Shown here: in pieces, positions 1-8,551 of the stretch
Position numbering within the stretch: the stretch's first letter is position 1
How the letters are laid out: every line of letters starts with the position of its first letter
The notes under the pieces: generated by a model
Told to the model about the DNA's origin: nothing
What the model saw: the letters and a program-made list of their open reading frames with translations, nothing else
Databases searched by the model: none
Position numbers and translations under genes: made by a program
Source: Nitrospira sp.
Lineage (GTDB): Bacteria; Nitrospirota; Nitrospiria; Nitrospirales; Nitrospiraceae
Length of the DNA: 55,825 nucleotides
Reading direction: 5' to 3'
NCBI GenBank assembly: GCA_024998685.1
Contig: JACOEH010000032.1
Coordinates: 1-55,825 of the forward strand

Positions 1-276
1 AGACGGCGATCTACTTCCACTGTGGCGGGCTCGAGCTGTACCCATGCTAAACCCGGAAGCGCCCCAAAAATTAGATCGTTGCAGAGCTCTCGAAAATCGC
101 CGAACCATACCGACAGTTAGACGTTCGATCGTCCACCGTATTGCATAGGCACCATCGTACCTAAACAGGAATACGTAAGGATCCTAAGGAGCCATTGGAT
201 TGTTGCCGATATCCGTGGTACATCCTCGGTGTCTTTCAACATCCGTAATGGTTATTCATTCACAGAAGGAGCGATC
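1..276. other. Leading intergenic region, possible tail of a truncated gene
   Basis: No complete gene is visible. In the third forward frame an open stretch runs from base 3 to a TAA at 48-50 (15 codons, ending G-L-E-L-Y-P-C); it could be the tail of a gene that starts before the window, but it is too short to judge. The rest shows no convincing ORF, hairpin or promoter. A Shine-Dalgarno-like AGAAGGA at 264-270 serves the next gene. Confidence 0.35.
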
Positions 277-678
277 ATGGGACTGATGGATCAATTGGGG
301 CAAGCGGTAGGTGGCATGATGGGAGGCCAAGGGACTCAGAATTCTCTTTTGCAAGTCTTGGCCGGACTTCTCGGAAAGGACAGCAGCATCGGGGGACTTG
401 CCGGACTTATCCAGGCGTTTCAGAAGAACGGACTTGGCGAAATCGTGAACTCGTGGGTGAGCACAGGACAGAATCTGCCCATCACACCGAGCCAGGTCGA
501 ACAAGGACTGGGTGGCGACCTGCTGAGCCAATTAGCGAGTCAAGCGGGACTGTCCTCTGGTGCGGCCGGCTCACAGCTGGCCGGCCTTCTTCCTGATCTT
601 GTCGACAAGTTGACACCCAACGGAAAGATTGAAGCCGGCGGGCTTGAACAGCTCTTGAAGCTTGTGCAAGGAAGGTGA
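277..678 (+). CDS. YidB-like protein (DUF937 family)
   Basis: The 133-residue product is glycine- and leucine-rich with no signal peptide. The N-terminal Gly/Met segment followed by repeated LLxxL helices, and the C-terminal LPDLVDKLTPNG block, match the YidB/DUF937 family (E. coli YidB has about 130 residues), whose function is not established. I start it at ATG 277 because AGAAGGA sits six bases upstream; the reading frame extends upstream to 229 but that part lacks a ribosome site and does not look like the family. The next gene follows almost at once, so the two may be co-transcribed, though a soluble YidB and a cytochrome have no obvious shared job. The family call is good; the role is unknown. 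Confidence 0.8.
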   Translation: MGLMDQLGQAVGGMMGGQGTQNSLLQVLAGLLGKDSSIGGLAGLIQAFQKNGLGEIVNSWVSTGQNLPITPSQVEQGLGGDLLSQLASQAGLSSGAAGSQLAGLLPDLVDKLTPNGKIEAGGLEQLLKLVQGR

Positions 679-703
679 GTATCTACGCAACACAGGATAT
701 CCA

Positions 704-1243
704 TTGAGCGTCGATTCCGGCTCGGTGACGCCTCCTTCCGTACAACAGAAATCTCTGACGCGGCCACAGGATCGAGTCGCCGTTCTGGTGACGGTCAGTG
801 TGGTCTTAGTGACCGTCGTCTGGGCGTTTCGAGAGCCCCCTTCGTCTCGGCCTCGGACAGAGGAAGCAACCACCGGTGGGCTCTCGCCGGAAAAAATTCC
901 ATTGGTCACCGGTGATGAATCACTGGTCGATATGTTTACCAGATCGGGGTGTCCGGTATGCCACATGATTCCCGGGATTCCCGGTGCGACCGGTCATGTC
1001 GGACCTCCGTTGGTGCTCGGTACGACCGGCGTGCAGCGGCTCAAAGATCCGGAGTACCGGGGAGGAGCCAAGACGGTGCATGAGTACATCGTGGAATCAG
1101 TATTGGAGCCTCAACGATTTGTGGTGCAGGGGTATCCGGCACGCACCATGCCGACATGGTACGGATCCAAACTGAGCGCGCTGGCTCTTGAAAAGATCGC
1201 GGCGTATCTTGAGCATCAGACGGCAGGGGAATCGATTCCTTGA
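704..1243 (+). CDS. Membrane-anchored monohaem c-type cytochrome
   Basis: With the TTG start at 704 (AGGA at 694-697, spacing 6) the product has 179 residues. An uncleaved N-terminal membrane segment (about residues 25-45, V/L-rich) is followed by a periplasmic domain with one haem motif, C83-P-V-C86-H87, and a likely distal axial ligand at Met149 in the motif R-T-M-P-T-W. This is the layout of class I cytochromes c. It should carry one covalent haem in the periplasm and pass electrons between respiratory complexes; its partners cannot be read from the window because neighbouring genes are unrelated. An earlier TTG at 662 would overlap the yidB-like gene, and a GTG at 725 is a further option. 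The protein resembles the cytochrome c domain of terminal oxidase subunits, but no oxidase gene is adjacent. Confidence 0.8.
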   Translation: MSVDSGSVTPPSVQQKSLTRPQDRVAVLVTVSVVLVTVVWAFREPPSSRPRTEEATTGGLSPEKIPLVTGDESLVDMFTRSGCPVCHMIPGIPGATGHVGPPLVLGTTGVQRLKDPEYRGGAKTVHEYIVESVLEPQRFVVQGYPARTMPTWYGSKLSALALEKIAAYLEHQTAGESIP

Positions 1244-1259
1244 GAAGCAAGAGAGACGC

Positions 1260-2435
1260 TTATCGTTTTCGAAGCGGAGTCACGTTTCCGGAAGAGTTCC
1301 CCTGAATTTTAAAGGCATCAGTGCCGCCCCCTCCCATCTGCTTATCGAGCAAGGCGTTCACGGCCTCGTCGCCTTTGAGCCCTTCAAGTTTGATTTTTAG
1401 ACGAAGATTATTCGCGCTATCGGCGTTGATGAGGGCTTGTTCCAACGAGATCTTGTTCGCTTTGTATAATTGAAACAACACGTGATCGAATGTTTGGCAG
1501 CCTTCGTCCAGGCCCTGTTCCATCGCTTCTTTCAACGTATCGACCTCCGCTTTTTTGATCAGGTCCTTGATGCGCGGCGTGTCCAGCATGATTTCCAAGG
1601 CCGGAACGCGTTTGCCGTCGACCGACGGAATCAATCGCTGTGAGATGATCGCGCGCAGATTCAAGGAAAGTTGCAGGTAGATCTGAGCATGGCGCTCGAC
1701 GGGGAAGAAATTCATGATGCGTTCGATCGCCTGGTTTGCGTTGTTGGAGTGCAGCGTTCCGATGCACAGGTGACCGGTCTCGGCAAAGGTAATCGCCGCT
1801 TCCATGGTCTCCGTATCGCGCACCTCACCGATCAGAATCACGTCCGGAGCTTGCCGGAGCGTATTCTTCAGCGCGTTTTGGAAAGTCAAGGTATCGAATC
1901 CGACTTCGCGCTGCGTGATGATCGATTTTTTGTGCTGATGAACGAACTCGATCGGATCTTCCACGGTAATGATATGGCCCTGGTGGATGGTATTGCGATG
2001 GTCGATCATGGCCGCCAACGACGTCGACTTCCCCGAGCCGGTCGCCCCCACGACCAGCACGAGGCCGCGTTTGGTCATCGCGATATCTTTGATGATCGGG
2101 GGAAGCTGCAACTGTTCGACGGTCTGAATGTCCGCTTTGATGTGACGGAAGACCAACCCGACATTGCCCTTCTGCCTGAAGATGTTGACGCGGAACCGAC
2201 CGAGTTCCTTGTAGTAGAGCGCCAGATTCATCTCCATTTTTTCTTCGAATTCACTCCGCTGTTGACCACGCATCAAGGCTAATGCCAGTGCTTCGAGCTG
2301 CTCGTTGGTGAACGGAGGAACGTCGGTCGGCTGAGTGGCGCCATGGATGCGGTAGATCGGCGAGGCGTCGACGGTCAAATACAAGTCCGACGCTTCTCGG
2401 TCCACCATGACTTTGAGGAGGCTTCGAACATCCAT
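1260..2435 (-). CDS. pilU: Type IV pilus retraction ATPase, PilU-like
   Basis: This is a cytoplasmic secretion ATPase of the PilT/PilU group, about 391 residues. The PAS-like N-terminal domain covers roughly residues 1-110. The RecA-like domain has Walker A GATGSGKST (about 131-139), the Asp box around I-T-V-E-D-P-I-E, Walker B with V-I-L-I-G-E-V-R-D, and the His box G-T-L-H-S-N-N. The long, Gly- and Lys-rich C-terminal tail and the second position after pilT favour PilU, an accessory retraction motor. The first possible start is GTG 2438, immediately before ATG 2435; neither has a good Shine-Dalgarno. It lies 27 bp downstream of pilT on the same strand and is very likely co-transcribed. The pilin genes are 13 kb away at pilA. 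Confidence 0.88.
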   Translation of the reverse strand: MDVRSLLKVMVDREASDLYLTVDASPIYRIHGATQPTDVPPFTNEQLEALALALMRGQQRSEFEEKMEMNLALYYKELGRFRVNIFRQKGNVGLVFRHIKADIQTVEQLQLPPIIKDIAMTKRGLVLVVGATGSGKSTSLAAMIDHRNTIHQGHIITVEDPIEFVHQHKKSIITQREVGFDTLTFQNALKNTLRQAPDVILIGEVRDTETMEAAITFAETGHLCIGTLHSNNANQAIERIMNFFPVERHAQIYLQLSLNLRAIISQRLIPSVDGKRVPALEIMLDTPRIKDLIKKAEVDTLKEAMEQGLDEGCQTFDHVLFQLYKANKISLEQALINADSANNLRLKIKLEGLKGDEAVNALLDKQMGGGGTDAFKIQGNSSGNVTPLRKR

Positions 2436-2462
2436 CACATGTGTTCCGTATTGTGTGCTGTT

Positions 2463-3521
2463 CTAGGCCACACCGGCCATCGGCGCACCGAAAAGATTGG
2501 GATTCATGCTGCGGGACTGTGCTTCCGCCTTATGGACGATTCCCCGCGTCGCGAGATCGACCAATGCCATGTCCATCGTTTGCATGCCGTCTTTTTGGCT
2601 GGCCTGCATGATCCCTGGAATTTGATGCAGCTTGGCTTCCCGGATGAGATTGCGCACAGCAGTCGTCGCCACCATGACTTCGAGCGCGGCGACGCGTCCG
2701 CCGGTTTTCTTCTTCAGCAGCGTTTGGGTGATGACGGCTTCCAACGCTTCCGATAGCTGGGTCCTGATTTGCGCCTGCTGTGCCGGCGGGAATGCGTCGA
2801 TGATGCGATCGATGGTTTTGGGCGCGCTTGAGGTGTGGAGGGTCCCGAAGACGAGGTGACCGGTTTCTGCGGCGGTCAATGCCAGCTGAATCGTCTCCAG
2901 GTCCCGCATTTCTCCCACCAGGACGATATCCGGGTCTTCGCGAAGCGCCGACTTCAGGGCGTTGGCGAAGGAGAGCGTGTGAACACCGAGTTCGCGTTGA
3001 TTGACCAGGCATTTCTTGGATTTGTGGACAAACTCGATAGGATCCTCGATGGTGATGATGTGACCTTCAAAGGTGTTGTTCAAATAGTCCACCATCGCGG
3101 CAAGCGTGGTGGACTTACCGGATCCGGTCGGTCCGGTCACCAAGATCAATCCCTTTTCCTTATCGCAGAGTTGCCGAAGAATCGGCGGCATGCCGAGTTT
3201 TTCCAACGGAAGAATGGTGGTCGGAATATTCCGAAAGACCGCGCCCAATCCCCGCTGTTGCACGAACACGTTGACGCGGAAACGGGCGATGTCTCCGAGT
3301 TCGAAGGAGAAGTCACATTCTCGCTTCTCTTCGAAGTTCTTCCGCTGAGCATCATTCATCATGTCGTAGATGAGGGCGTGCGTTTCATCGGGGGTGAGGG
3401 GAGGATGGTCGAGTTTCTTTAGATCGCCGTGAATACGAATCATGGGGGGTTCGCTGGCACTAATGTGGCAGTCGGAGGCGCCTTCCTTTACCGAGAAGGT
3501 CAACAGCTTGGAAATATCCAT
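2463..3521 (-). CDS. pilT: Type IV pilus twitching motility ATPase PilT
   Basis: The 352-residue product has the typical PilT length. It is the hexameric motor that depolymerises type IV pili at the inner-membrane base and so drives retraction. Visible motifs are Walker A G-P-T-G-S-G-K-S-T (130-138), the Asp box I-T-I-E-D-P-I-E, Walker B with I-V-L-V-G-E-M-R-D, the His box F-G-T-L-H-T, and A-V-R-N-L-I-R-E near the C-terminus, a close version of the AIRNLIRE motif characteristic of PilT. The start ATG has only a weak upstream purine stretch. bioF lies 120 bp upstream on the same strand and pilU 27 bp downstream; the pilT-pilU pair is a common arrangement. No oddities were seen in the catalytic motifs. 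Confidence 0.93.
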   Translation of the reverse strand: MDISKLLTFSVKEGASDCHISASEPPMIRIHGDLKKLDHPPLTPDETHALIYDMMNDAQRKNFEEKRECDFSFELGDIARFRVNVFVQQRGLGAVFRNIPTTILPLEKLGMPPILRQLCDKEKGLILVTGPTGSGKSTTLAAMVDYLNNTFEGHIITIEDPIEFVHKSKKCLVNQRELGVHTLSFANALKSALREDPDIVLVGEMRDLETIQLALTAAETGHLVFGTLHTSSAPKTIDRIIDAFPPAQQAQIRTQLSEALEAVITQTLLKKKTGGRVAALEVMVATTAVRNLIREAKLHQIPGIMQASQKDGMQTMDMALVDLATRGIVHKAEAQSRSMNPNLFGAPMAGVA

Positions 3522-3641
3522 CGTCCGTGATCCTCAGTGTTATGAGTTGCTCGTGAGGTGAAAAGCTCCTGTGCATCATGCCATAGCAAAGCCCGAAAGC
3601 AAGAAAATAGCCGGAAGGCGCGTGCCCGTAAGGAGATTCGA

Positions 3642-4802
3642 TCAGAGAAGGCCGGTCTCACGGCCGGCGCGGTCGAGTGCATGAAGCGCTTCATCGATTT
3701 GCTCGGTCGTGTGTTCCGATGTCACGGTGAAGCGTATGCGGCTGGTTCCGTCTGGAACGGTCGGCGGGCGAATCGCGGAGGCGTAGATGCCGTGAGTGAG
3801 CAGGCGTTCGGCTAATGCGGATGCCATGGCTGCGTCGCCCACCAGGATCGGCAGAATTGGACTGACGGTCTGAGTCATCCGAAAACCGAGTTTCTGCATG
3901 CCATTGAACAGCTGTTGTCGATTCGACCAGAGCCTCATTCGGCGTTCCGGTTCACGCTGAACGACCGCGACCGCCGCCGCCGCGGCCGCCGCGGTCGCGG
4001 GAGGAAGCGCGGTTGTGAAAATGAACGGGCGGGTCACGTTCACCAAATACTGGATCAAATCATTGGGCCCGACGATGTAGGCTCCATGACTACCCAGTGC
4101 TTTACTGAGCGTCCCCATATGAAAGGGGATCCGCTGCTCCAAATCCAATTGCTCGATCGTTCCGCGACCGGTCGGCCCCATGATGCCGGTCCCATGGGCA
4201 TCATCGACATACAACGTGGCGCCATATCGCTCGGCCAACGATGCCAGGTCCGACAGAGGAGCGAGATCGCCGTCCATGCTGAATACCCCTTCCGTGATGA
4301 TGAGCGTGGGACGATTCGATTTTCGCCGCCGAAGCAATGACTCCAGATGTGCACAGTCTCGATGGCGGAATATCCGAACATCGGCGCGGCTCAATCGACA
4401 TCCATCGATGAGACTAGCATGGCACAATCGATCGGCCAGAATCAGGCCTCCTTGCCCAATGAGGTTGGGAATGACGCCGATATTTGCTAAATAACCGGCT
4501 CCGAGCAGAAGCGCAGCTTCAGTCCTTTTAAAATTCGCGAGGGAGATTTCGAGGTGCATATGGGGAGGGAGAGTTCCACTGACTAATCGAGAAGCTCCGG
4601 ACCCGGTCCCATATTGTTCCGTTGCCCGTATCGCGGCATGGACGACTTCCGGATGGGTCGCAAGTCCCAGGTAATCGTTGGAAGACAGCAAGATGACCTC
4701 GCGTCCCGCATAGTGGATAGTCGGCCCGGTGCCAGATTCCAATGGAGACAGCCGACGCATGAGCGATCGGTCCGCGAGTTCTTTGAGCTTGTTTTGAAAC
4801 AT
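3642..4802 (-). CDS. bioF: 8-amino-7-oxononanoate synthase (biotin synthesis)
   Basis: BioF is a PLP enzyme of the alpha-oxoamine synthase family that joins pimeloyl-ACP (or -CoA) and L-alanine to give 8-amino-7-oxononanoate, the first committed step of the biotin ring pathway. The 386-residue length fits. Family motifs are S-S-N-D-Y-L-G-L near residue 41, the G-S-G-A-S-R block at 68-72, D-D-A-H-G-T-G at 200-206, and the PLP lysine K234 in G-T-L-S-K-A-L-G. Related enzymes (2-amino-3-ketobutyrate CoA ligase, serine palmitoyltransferase) share these motifs, so substrate is assigned by overall similarity. No other bio gene is nearby. The start ATG lacks an obvious Shine-Dalgarno. The divergent TPR gene begins about 150 bp away. 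Confidence 0.87.
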   Translation of the reverse strand: MFQNKLKELADRSLMRRLSPLESGTGPTIHYAGREVILLSSNDYLGLATHPEVVHAAIRATEQYGTGSGASRLVSGTLPPHMHLEISLANFKRTEAALLLGAGYLANIGVIPNLIGQGGLILADRLCHASLIDGCRLSRADVRIFRHRDCAHLESLLRRRKSNRPTLIITEGVFSMDGDLAPLSDLASLAERYGATLYVDDAHGTGIMGPTGRGTIEQLDLEQRIPFHMGTLSKALGSHGAYIVGPNDLIQYLVNVTRPFIFTTALPPATAAAAAAAVAVVQREPERRMRLWSNRQQLFNGMQKLGFRMTQTVSPILPILVGDAAMASALAERLLTHGIYASAIRPPTVPDGTSRIRFTVTSEHTTEQIDEALHALDRAGRETGLL

Positions 4803-4868
4803 GCTGATTTGAAATTTGCTCTAGAGCCTTGCAGGCCGTGGCCGTACAGCGAATGCGTTCCTGTTGCA

Positions 4869-4898
4869 TTGACAATGAGAATTCATCCCTAGTATAAG
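4869..4898 (+). promoter_or_regulatory. Sigma70-type promoter for the TPR membrane protein
   Basis: A perfect -35 TTGACA at 4869-4874 and a -10 TATAAG at 4893-4898 are separated by 18 bp. Transcription would start near 4905, giving a leader of about 47 nt before ATG 4952. The element lies between two divergent genes. Confidence 0.65.
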
Positions 4899-4951
4899 AC
4901 AAAGATTGTGGCGCAGATAGCCCGACCTCAACCGTGAAGTGATGATTTCTG

Positions 4952-5731
4952 ATGACATACCGAATTAAAGTTCCGCCTCGGACGTTGCCGGTGGATGAAG
5001 CTCACCTCGTGAGTGGGCTTGAGCACTGGGTGTTCGGTCTGGCGAACTACCGCTGGTCGATTTTGGTGGGGTTCCTACTTCTCCTTATGATAGGAGGAGG
5101 AATCTGGGGGGCCTTCTGGTATGACGCACAAAATGCCGACAAGGCTCAGGAGCTGGAACGAGAAGCGACCATGCATCTCTTTGCGCGTTCGGCCAATGAT
5201 CCGCAGAAGGCAGCTACCAACCTGAAGGAGGCGATTGTCCTGTATAAGAGAGTAGTCGATGAATATCCTCGAACTTCGACGGCCCCGCTCGCACAGTTCA
5301 GTCTTGGGAATGCCTATCTTCAGTCAAACGACCTTGCGTCAGCTATTGAGGCCTATAACCGATTTATCTCCACGTATGGGTCTCACGTGTCGCTTCTCGG
5401 GCTCGTACAGCAAAAACTGGGTTATGCCTATCTGCTCAAAGGAGATCTGGATCAAGCGGCCAAGACCTATTCGGCGATTCTTGAGATCCCCGGTGCGATG
5501 AACCGGGATTACGCGCTCTTTGAACTTGCCAGATTGGAAGAGAATCGCTCTAGGCCCGATGAAGCCTTGAGACACTATCAGGATCTGATGAAAACCTTCC
5601 CAAATTCTCCCCTGACGAGCGAAGCCGCCATGCGCGTGAAGGTGATCGAAGCCAAGAAAGCTCCCGATCCGTCGCCAGCTGCAGCAACTCCTGCTCCTTC
5701 TTCCAGCCCTTCGAAGCCATCCAAGCCGTAG
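4952..5731 (+). CDS. Inner-membrane TPR protein (YfgM-like)
   Basis: The 259-residue product has a short cytoplasmic N-terminus, one transmembrane helix (about 36-57) and a periplasmic region of tetratricopeptide-like helices (about 75-235), ending in a low-complexity P/S/A/K tail. Repeats can be seen around A-Q-F-S-L-G-N-A-Y-L, L-G-Y-A-Y-L-L-K-G-D and A-L-F-E-L-A-R-L. This resembles YfgM, which works with the SecYEG-PpiD translocon, and more distantly CpoB/YbgF, so a scaffolding role in envelope protein handling is likely but not proven. It is transcribed alone from a good promoter and converges on the lytic transglycosylase gene. The start ATG has only a weak purine stretch upstream. Confidence 0.75.
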   Translation: MTYRIKVPPRTLPVDEAHLVSGLEHWVFGLANYRWSILVGFLLLLMIGGGIWGAFWYDAQNADKAQELEREATMHLFARSANDPQKAATNLKEAIVLYKRVVDEYPRTSTAPLAQFSLGNAYLQSNDLASAIEAYNRFISTYGSHVSLLGLVQQKLGYAYLLKGDLDQAAKTYSAILEIPGAMNRDYALFELARLEENRSRPDEALRHYQDLMKTFPNSPLTSEAAMRVKVIEAKKAPDPSPAAATPAPSSSPSKPSKP

Positions 5732-5787
5732 GTAAAGTGTCTTTGCCTTAGGGAGCAACGGCCTCTCGATCGTTCAAGACTGGTGTG

Positions 5788-7104
5788 CTAACGAGCGATC
5801 ATGAGAAGCTCACCAGCCTTGATGGTGGGACCTGAAAGGTTGTTGCGGGTTTTGAGGGTCTTAATGGGAATACCGAACCTTCGGGAGATCTTTTCAAGCG
5901 TGTCGCCCCCCCGAATCCGGTACCAGCGGGCAGAATCGGTCTTGCCCTGCCTAGTCTGTCGAACCTGAGTCTGCATGGTAGGAAACTTGTGGGTTGGAAC
6001 TCGCCCGATCAATTCTAATACCTTAGAACTCGTACCGACTGGAACCTTCAAATGGTAGGCTGTATCGCCGGGAGGCGTTGCATCTCGCCGCAGCTCAGGA
6101 TTCAGTAACCGGAGCTCGCTGTACGGAATCCCTGTCACATTGGCAATTGCGCGGAAGTGCAAGGGGCGAGTCACGACGACCTCCTCAAATTGATGAAGAG
6201 GGACGGGATCTTGATTGAACCCGTATTGGTCGAGATTCTTCGCAATAATGGTCGCAGCCATAATCCGGGGGATGTATTGTTTTGTCTCCAGCCGAATGAG
6301 CTTCGTTTTTGAAATTTCCGAGAAGGATTCGGCCTGAGCCTTCTGAAGGGCTCGCAGGACCTTCCCTTCTCCCGCATTGTACGCTGCCATCGCCAAGGGC
6401 CACGCGCCGAACAAATCATAGAGATCCCGCAGATACCTCGCCGCGGCGACGGTGGATTTGATCGGGTCACGCCGCTCGTCGACATACTGATCGATCCGCA
6501 ACCCGTAGAGTTGTCCGGTCCCTTTCATAAATTGCCATGGACCTGTGGCTTTTGCCCGTGAATAGGCATAGGGGTTGAAGCCGCTCTCAACAAGGGAGAG
6601 ATTCACAAGGTCGCTCGGAAGGTCGAACTCAGCAAAAATAGTTTCGACCAGGGGACGATAGCGGCTGAAGCGCAGCAGCCATTGTTCAAACCTATTTCGA
6701 ATCGAGATGTTGAAAAAATGAATATGGCTTTGCACGGCCTGATCGATGACGACAGGAATGTTGTACAGCGGACCTTGAGCATCCGCATCCGTCGTGCCGG
6801 GAGTGTCCAGAGAGGCATTATCAGATGCCTGTTCAGATGGCTCTACAATACTGTCGCTCAATGGGAGGTCGGGAGGAGAAACCGTCTGCTCAGGCTCTAG
6901 TTCAGGTTCCAAGGGGACCAGGTTTGAATCAGTGCCATCATCTTCTTGTTCTTGCGGCGATGTTGTTTCACCGACAGGATTACTCTGTTCACCAGCAGAA
7001 TTATCCTCGGCCGGACTCTCGAATGGCGACAACAGCAGAGCGGTACTGAGTATGACTGCGATTGTAGCCTGAGTCCCCCACGGCTTGGTACACATTGTCA
7101 ACAT
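5788..7104 (-). CDS. mltD: Membrane-bound lytic transglycosylase, MltD-like, with LysM
   Basis: The enzyme cleaves the MurNAc-GlcNAc bond of peptidoglycan with 1,6-anhydro product formation. With ATG 7104 (GAGG six bases upstream) the protein has 438 residues: a hydrophobic N-terminal signal segment, an acidic Pro/Glu-rich linker to about residue 115, an SLT domain with catalytic Glu173 in L-V-E-S-G-F-N-P-Y-A and the block A-T-G-P-W-Q-F-M, then G-A-W-P-L-A-M-A-A-Y-N-A-G-E-G. A C-terminal LysM domain (about 395-438, Y-R-I-R-G-G-D-T-L) binds peptidoglycan. MltD of E. coli has the same order but two LysM domains; here one clear copy is seen. No lipobox cysteine was recognised, so anchoring may be by an uncleaved signal or the protein may be free in the periplasm. 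Confidence 0.87.
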   Translation of the reverse strand: MLTMCTKPWGTQATIAVILSTALLLSPFESPAEDNSAGEQSNPVGETTSPQEQEDDGTDSNLVPLEPELEPEQTVSPPDLPLSDSIVEPSEQASDNASLDTPGTTDADAQGPLYNIPVVIDQAVQSHIHFFNISIRNRFEQWLLRFSRYRPLVETIFAEFDLPSDLVNLSLVESGFNPYAYSRAKATGPWQFMKGTGQLYGLRIDQYVDERRDPIKSTVAAARYLRDLYDLFGAWPLAMAAYNAGEGKVLRALQKAQAESFSEISKTKLIRLETKQYIPRIMAATIIAKNLDQYGFNQDPVPLHQFEEVVVTRPLHFRAIANVTGIPYSELRLLNPELRRDATPPGDTAYHLKVPVGTSSKVLELIGRVPTHKFPTMQTQVRQTRQGKTDSARWYRIRGGDTLEKISRRFGIPIKTLKTRNNLSGPTIKAGELLMIAR

Positions 7105-7125
7105 GGATAGCCTCGATCGCATCAA

Positions 7126-7154
7126 AGACTATCGATCCACTTCATACTTGTCAA
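7126..7154 (-). promoter_or_regulatory. Sigma70-type promoter for the mltD-like gene
   Basis: On the minus strand a perfect TTGACA (7154-7149) and TAGTCT (7131-7126) are 17 bp apart. Transcription would start near 7119, leaving a short leader that contains the GAGG used by ATG 7104. This supports 7104 over the upstream TTG at 7125 as start. Confidence 0.5.
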
Positions 7155-7308
7155 GGAACAGAGTGGGCTAAGGCACTCGTATCTGTCGCGCCATGTCGCC
7201 CAGAGAGACCGGTGCGCGGAGAAGCTGAGACTAAGGTTTTGAGGTGCTCATCGCGTCCTCGCGAGAGGAAAATTCCTGATGCAGTCTTCGTTTACGCCGG
7301 TCGATTTC

Positions 7309-7338
7309 TTGACAGCCTCCCGGCGCAAATGATAGCGT
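7309..7338 (+). promoter_or_regulatory. Sigma70-type promoter for aminotransferase-serA
   Basis: A perfect -35 TTGACA at 7309-7314 is followed after 18 bp by a weak -10 TAGCGT at 7333-7338. The predicted start lies near 7345, about 47 nt before ATG 7392. The -10 is poor, so the call rests mainly on the -35 and position. Confidence 0.4.
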
Positions 7339-7391
7339 ACCGCCTCTCCTAGTGGCACCTACCAGAATTGCATTGTAAGGAGGATCGATCA

Positions 7392-8534
7392 ATGTTGAAG
7401 CGGTATCTTTTGGCTCCCGGCCCGACACCAGTCCCCCCGGAGGTGTTGCTGTCAATGGCTCGTCCGATGATCCATCATCGCGCGCCCGAGTTCGATCCGA
7501 TATTTGCGGAGGTCCGCGAAGGACTGAAGTGGCTGTTTCAAACGCGGAACGATGTGCTGATGTTAGCTGCATCCGGGACAGGCGGCATGGAAGGCGCCGT
7601 TTCAAACTTTTTGTCTCCCGGCGACAAAGCCCTGTATGTCAACGGAGGAAAGTTCGGAGAGCGCTGGGGCAAACTCTGTAAAACCTTCGGAGTCCAAGCG
7701 AACGAGATCAAGGTCGAGTGGGGACATGCCGTCAATCCGCAACAGGTTGCTGATGCCCTGAAGAAAGATCCTTCGATCAAAGCGGTGTATGTCCAAGCCA
7801 GCGAGACGTCGACTGGTGTTTCCCATGATGTCAAGGCACTCGGTGAGATCGTCAAAGGCCATGACAACACAATTTTGGTGGTCGACGCCATCACAGCACT
7901 CGGTGTATTCGACATCAAGACCGATGCATGGGGTTTGGATGTCGTGATCACCGGCTCCCAGAAGGCCCTGATGCTGCCGCCAGGCATGGCGTTTGTCGGT
8001 GTCAGCGACAAAGCCTGGGCCTTGGCCGACAAGGCTAAAAATGCTGCTTTTTATTTCAACTTCAAAAAGGAACGTGAGAGCCAAATCAAGAATCAGACCG
8101 CATTCACTCCGGCCGTTTCTCTGATCATCGGGCTTCAAGAGGTTTTCCGAATAATGAAAGCGGAAGGACTGGAAAAAATGTTTGCACGTCAGGGTCGGCT
8201 GGCTCTGGCGATGCGGGAAGGCATCAAGGCCGCTGGAATGGCGCTGTTTCCAAAGGAGTCACCCAGTGATGCCTTGACGGCGGTGTGCGCTCCTGATGGG
8301 ATTGATGGACAGGCGATCTATAAGAATCTCCGTGTGCAATACGGCATGACGGCTGCCGGTGGCCAGGATCACCTGAAGGGAAAGATTTTTCGACTCTCTC
8401 ACATGGGGTACGCGGACTCGTTTGATGTGATCGCCGCCTTGGCAGCGACCGAGATGGTCCTGAAAGGACTCGGGCATCCGGTAAAACTGGGAAGCGGTGT
8501 CGGAAAAGCACAAGAGATCTTACTGGCACAGTAA
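7392..8534 (+). CDS. Class V aminotransferase, alanine-glyoxylate/serine-pyruvate type
   Basis: A strong AGGAGG at 7378-7383, eight bases upstream, fixes the start at ATG 7392 and gives 380 residues. The protein is a PLP-dependent class V aminotransferase: N-terminal P-G-P-T-P-V-P, the G-T-G-G-M-E motif at 62-67, the cofactor Asp in V-V-D-A-I-T-A-L-G (about 165), and the PLP lysine K191 in T-G-S-Q-K-A-L. The family covers alanine-glyoxylate, serine-glyoxylate and serine-pyruvate transaminases. serA follows after 17 bp, so the enzyme may act as the phosphoserine aminotransferase of the serine pathway, as related class V enzymes do in some archaea; that assignment is inference. No serC-type gene was seen in the window. 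Confidence 0.85.
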   Translation: MLKRYLLAPGPTPVPPEVLLSMARPMIHHRAPEFDPIFAEVREGLKWLFQTRNDVLMLAASGTGGMEGAVSNFLSPGDKALYVNGGKFGERWGKLCKTFGVQANEIKVEWGHAVNPQQVADALKKDPSIKAVYVQASETSTGVSHDVKALGEIVKGHDNTILVVDAITALGVFDIKTDAWGLDVVITGSQKALMLPPGMAFVGVSDKAWALADKAKNAAFYFNFKKERESQIKNQTAFTPAVSLIIGLQEVFRIMKAEGLEKMFARQGRLALAMREGIKAAGMALFPKESPSDALTAVCAPDGIDGQAIYKNLRVQYGMTAAGGQDHLKGKIFRLSHMGYADSFDVIAALAATEMVLKGLGHPVKLGSGVGKAQEILLAQ

Positions 8535-8551
8535 TCACGGCGAGGATGTAT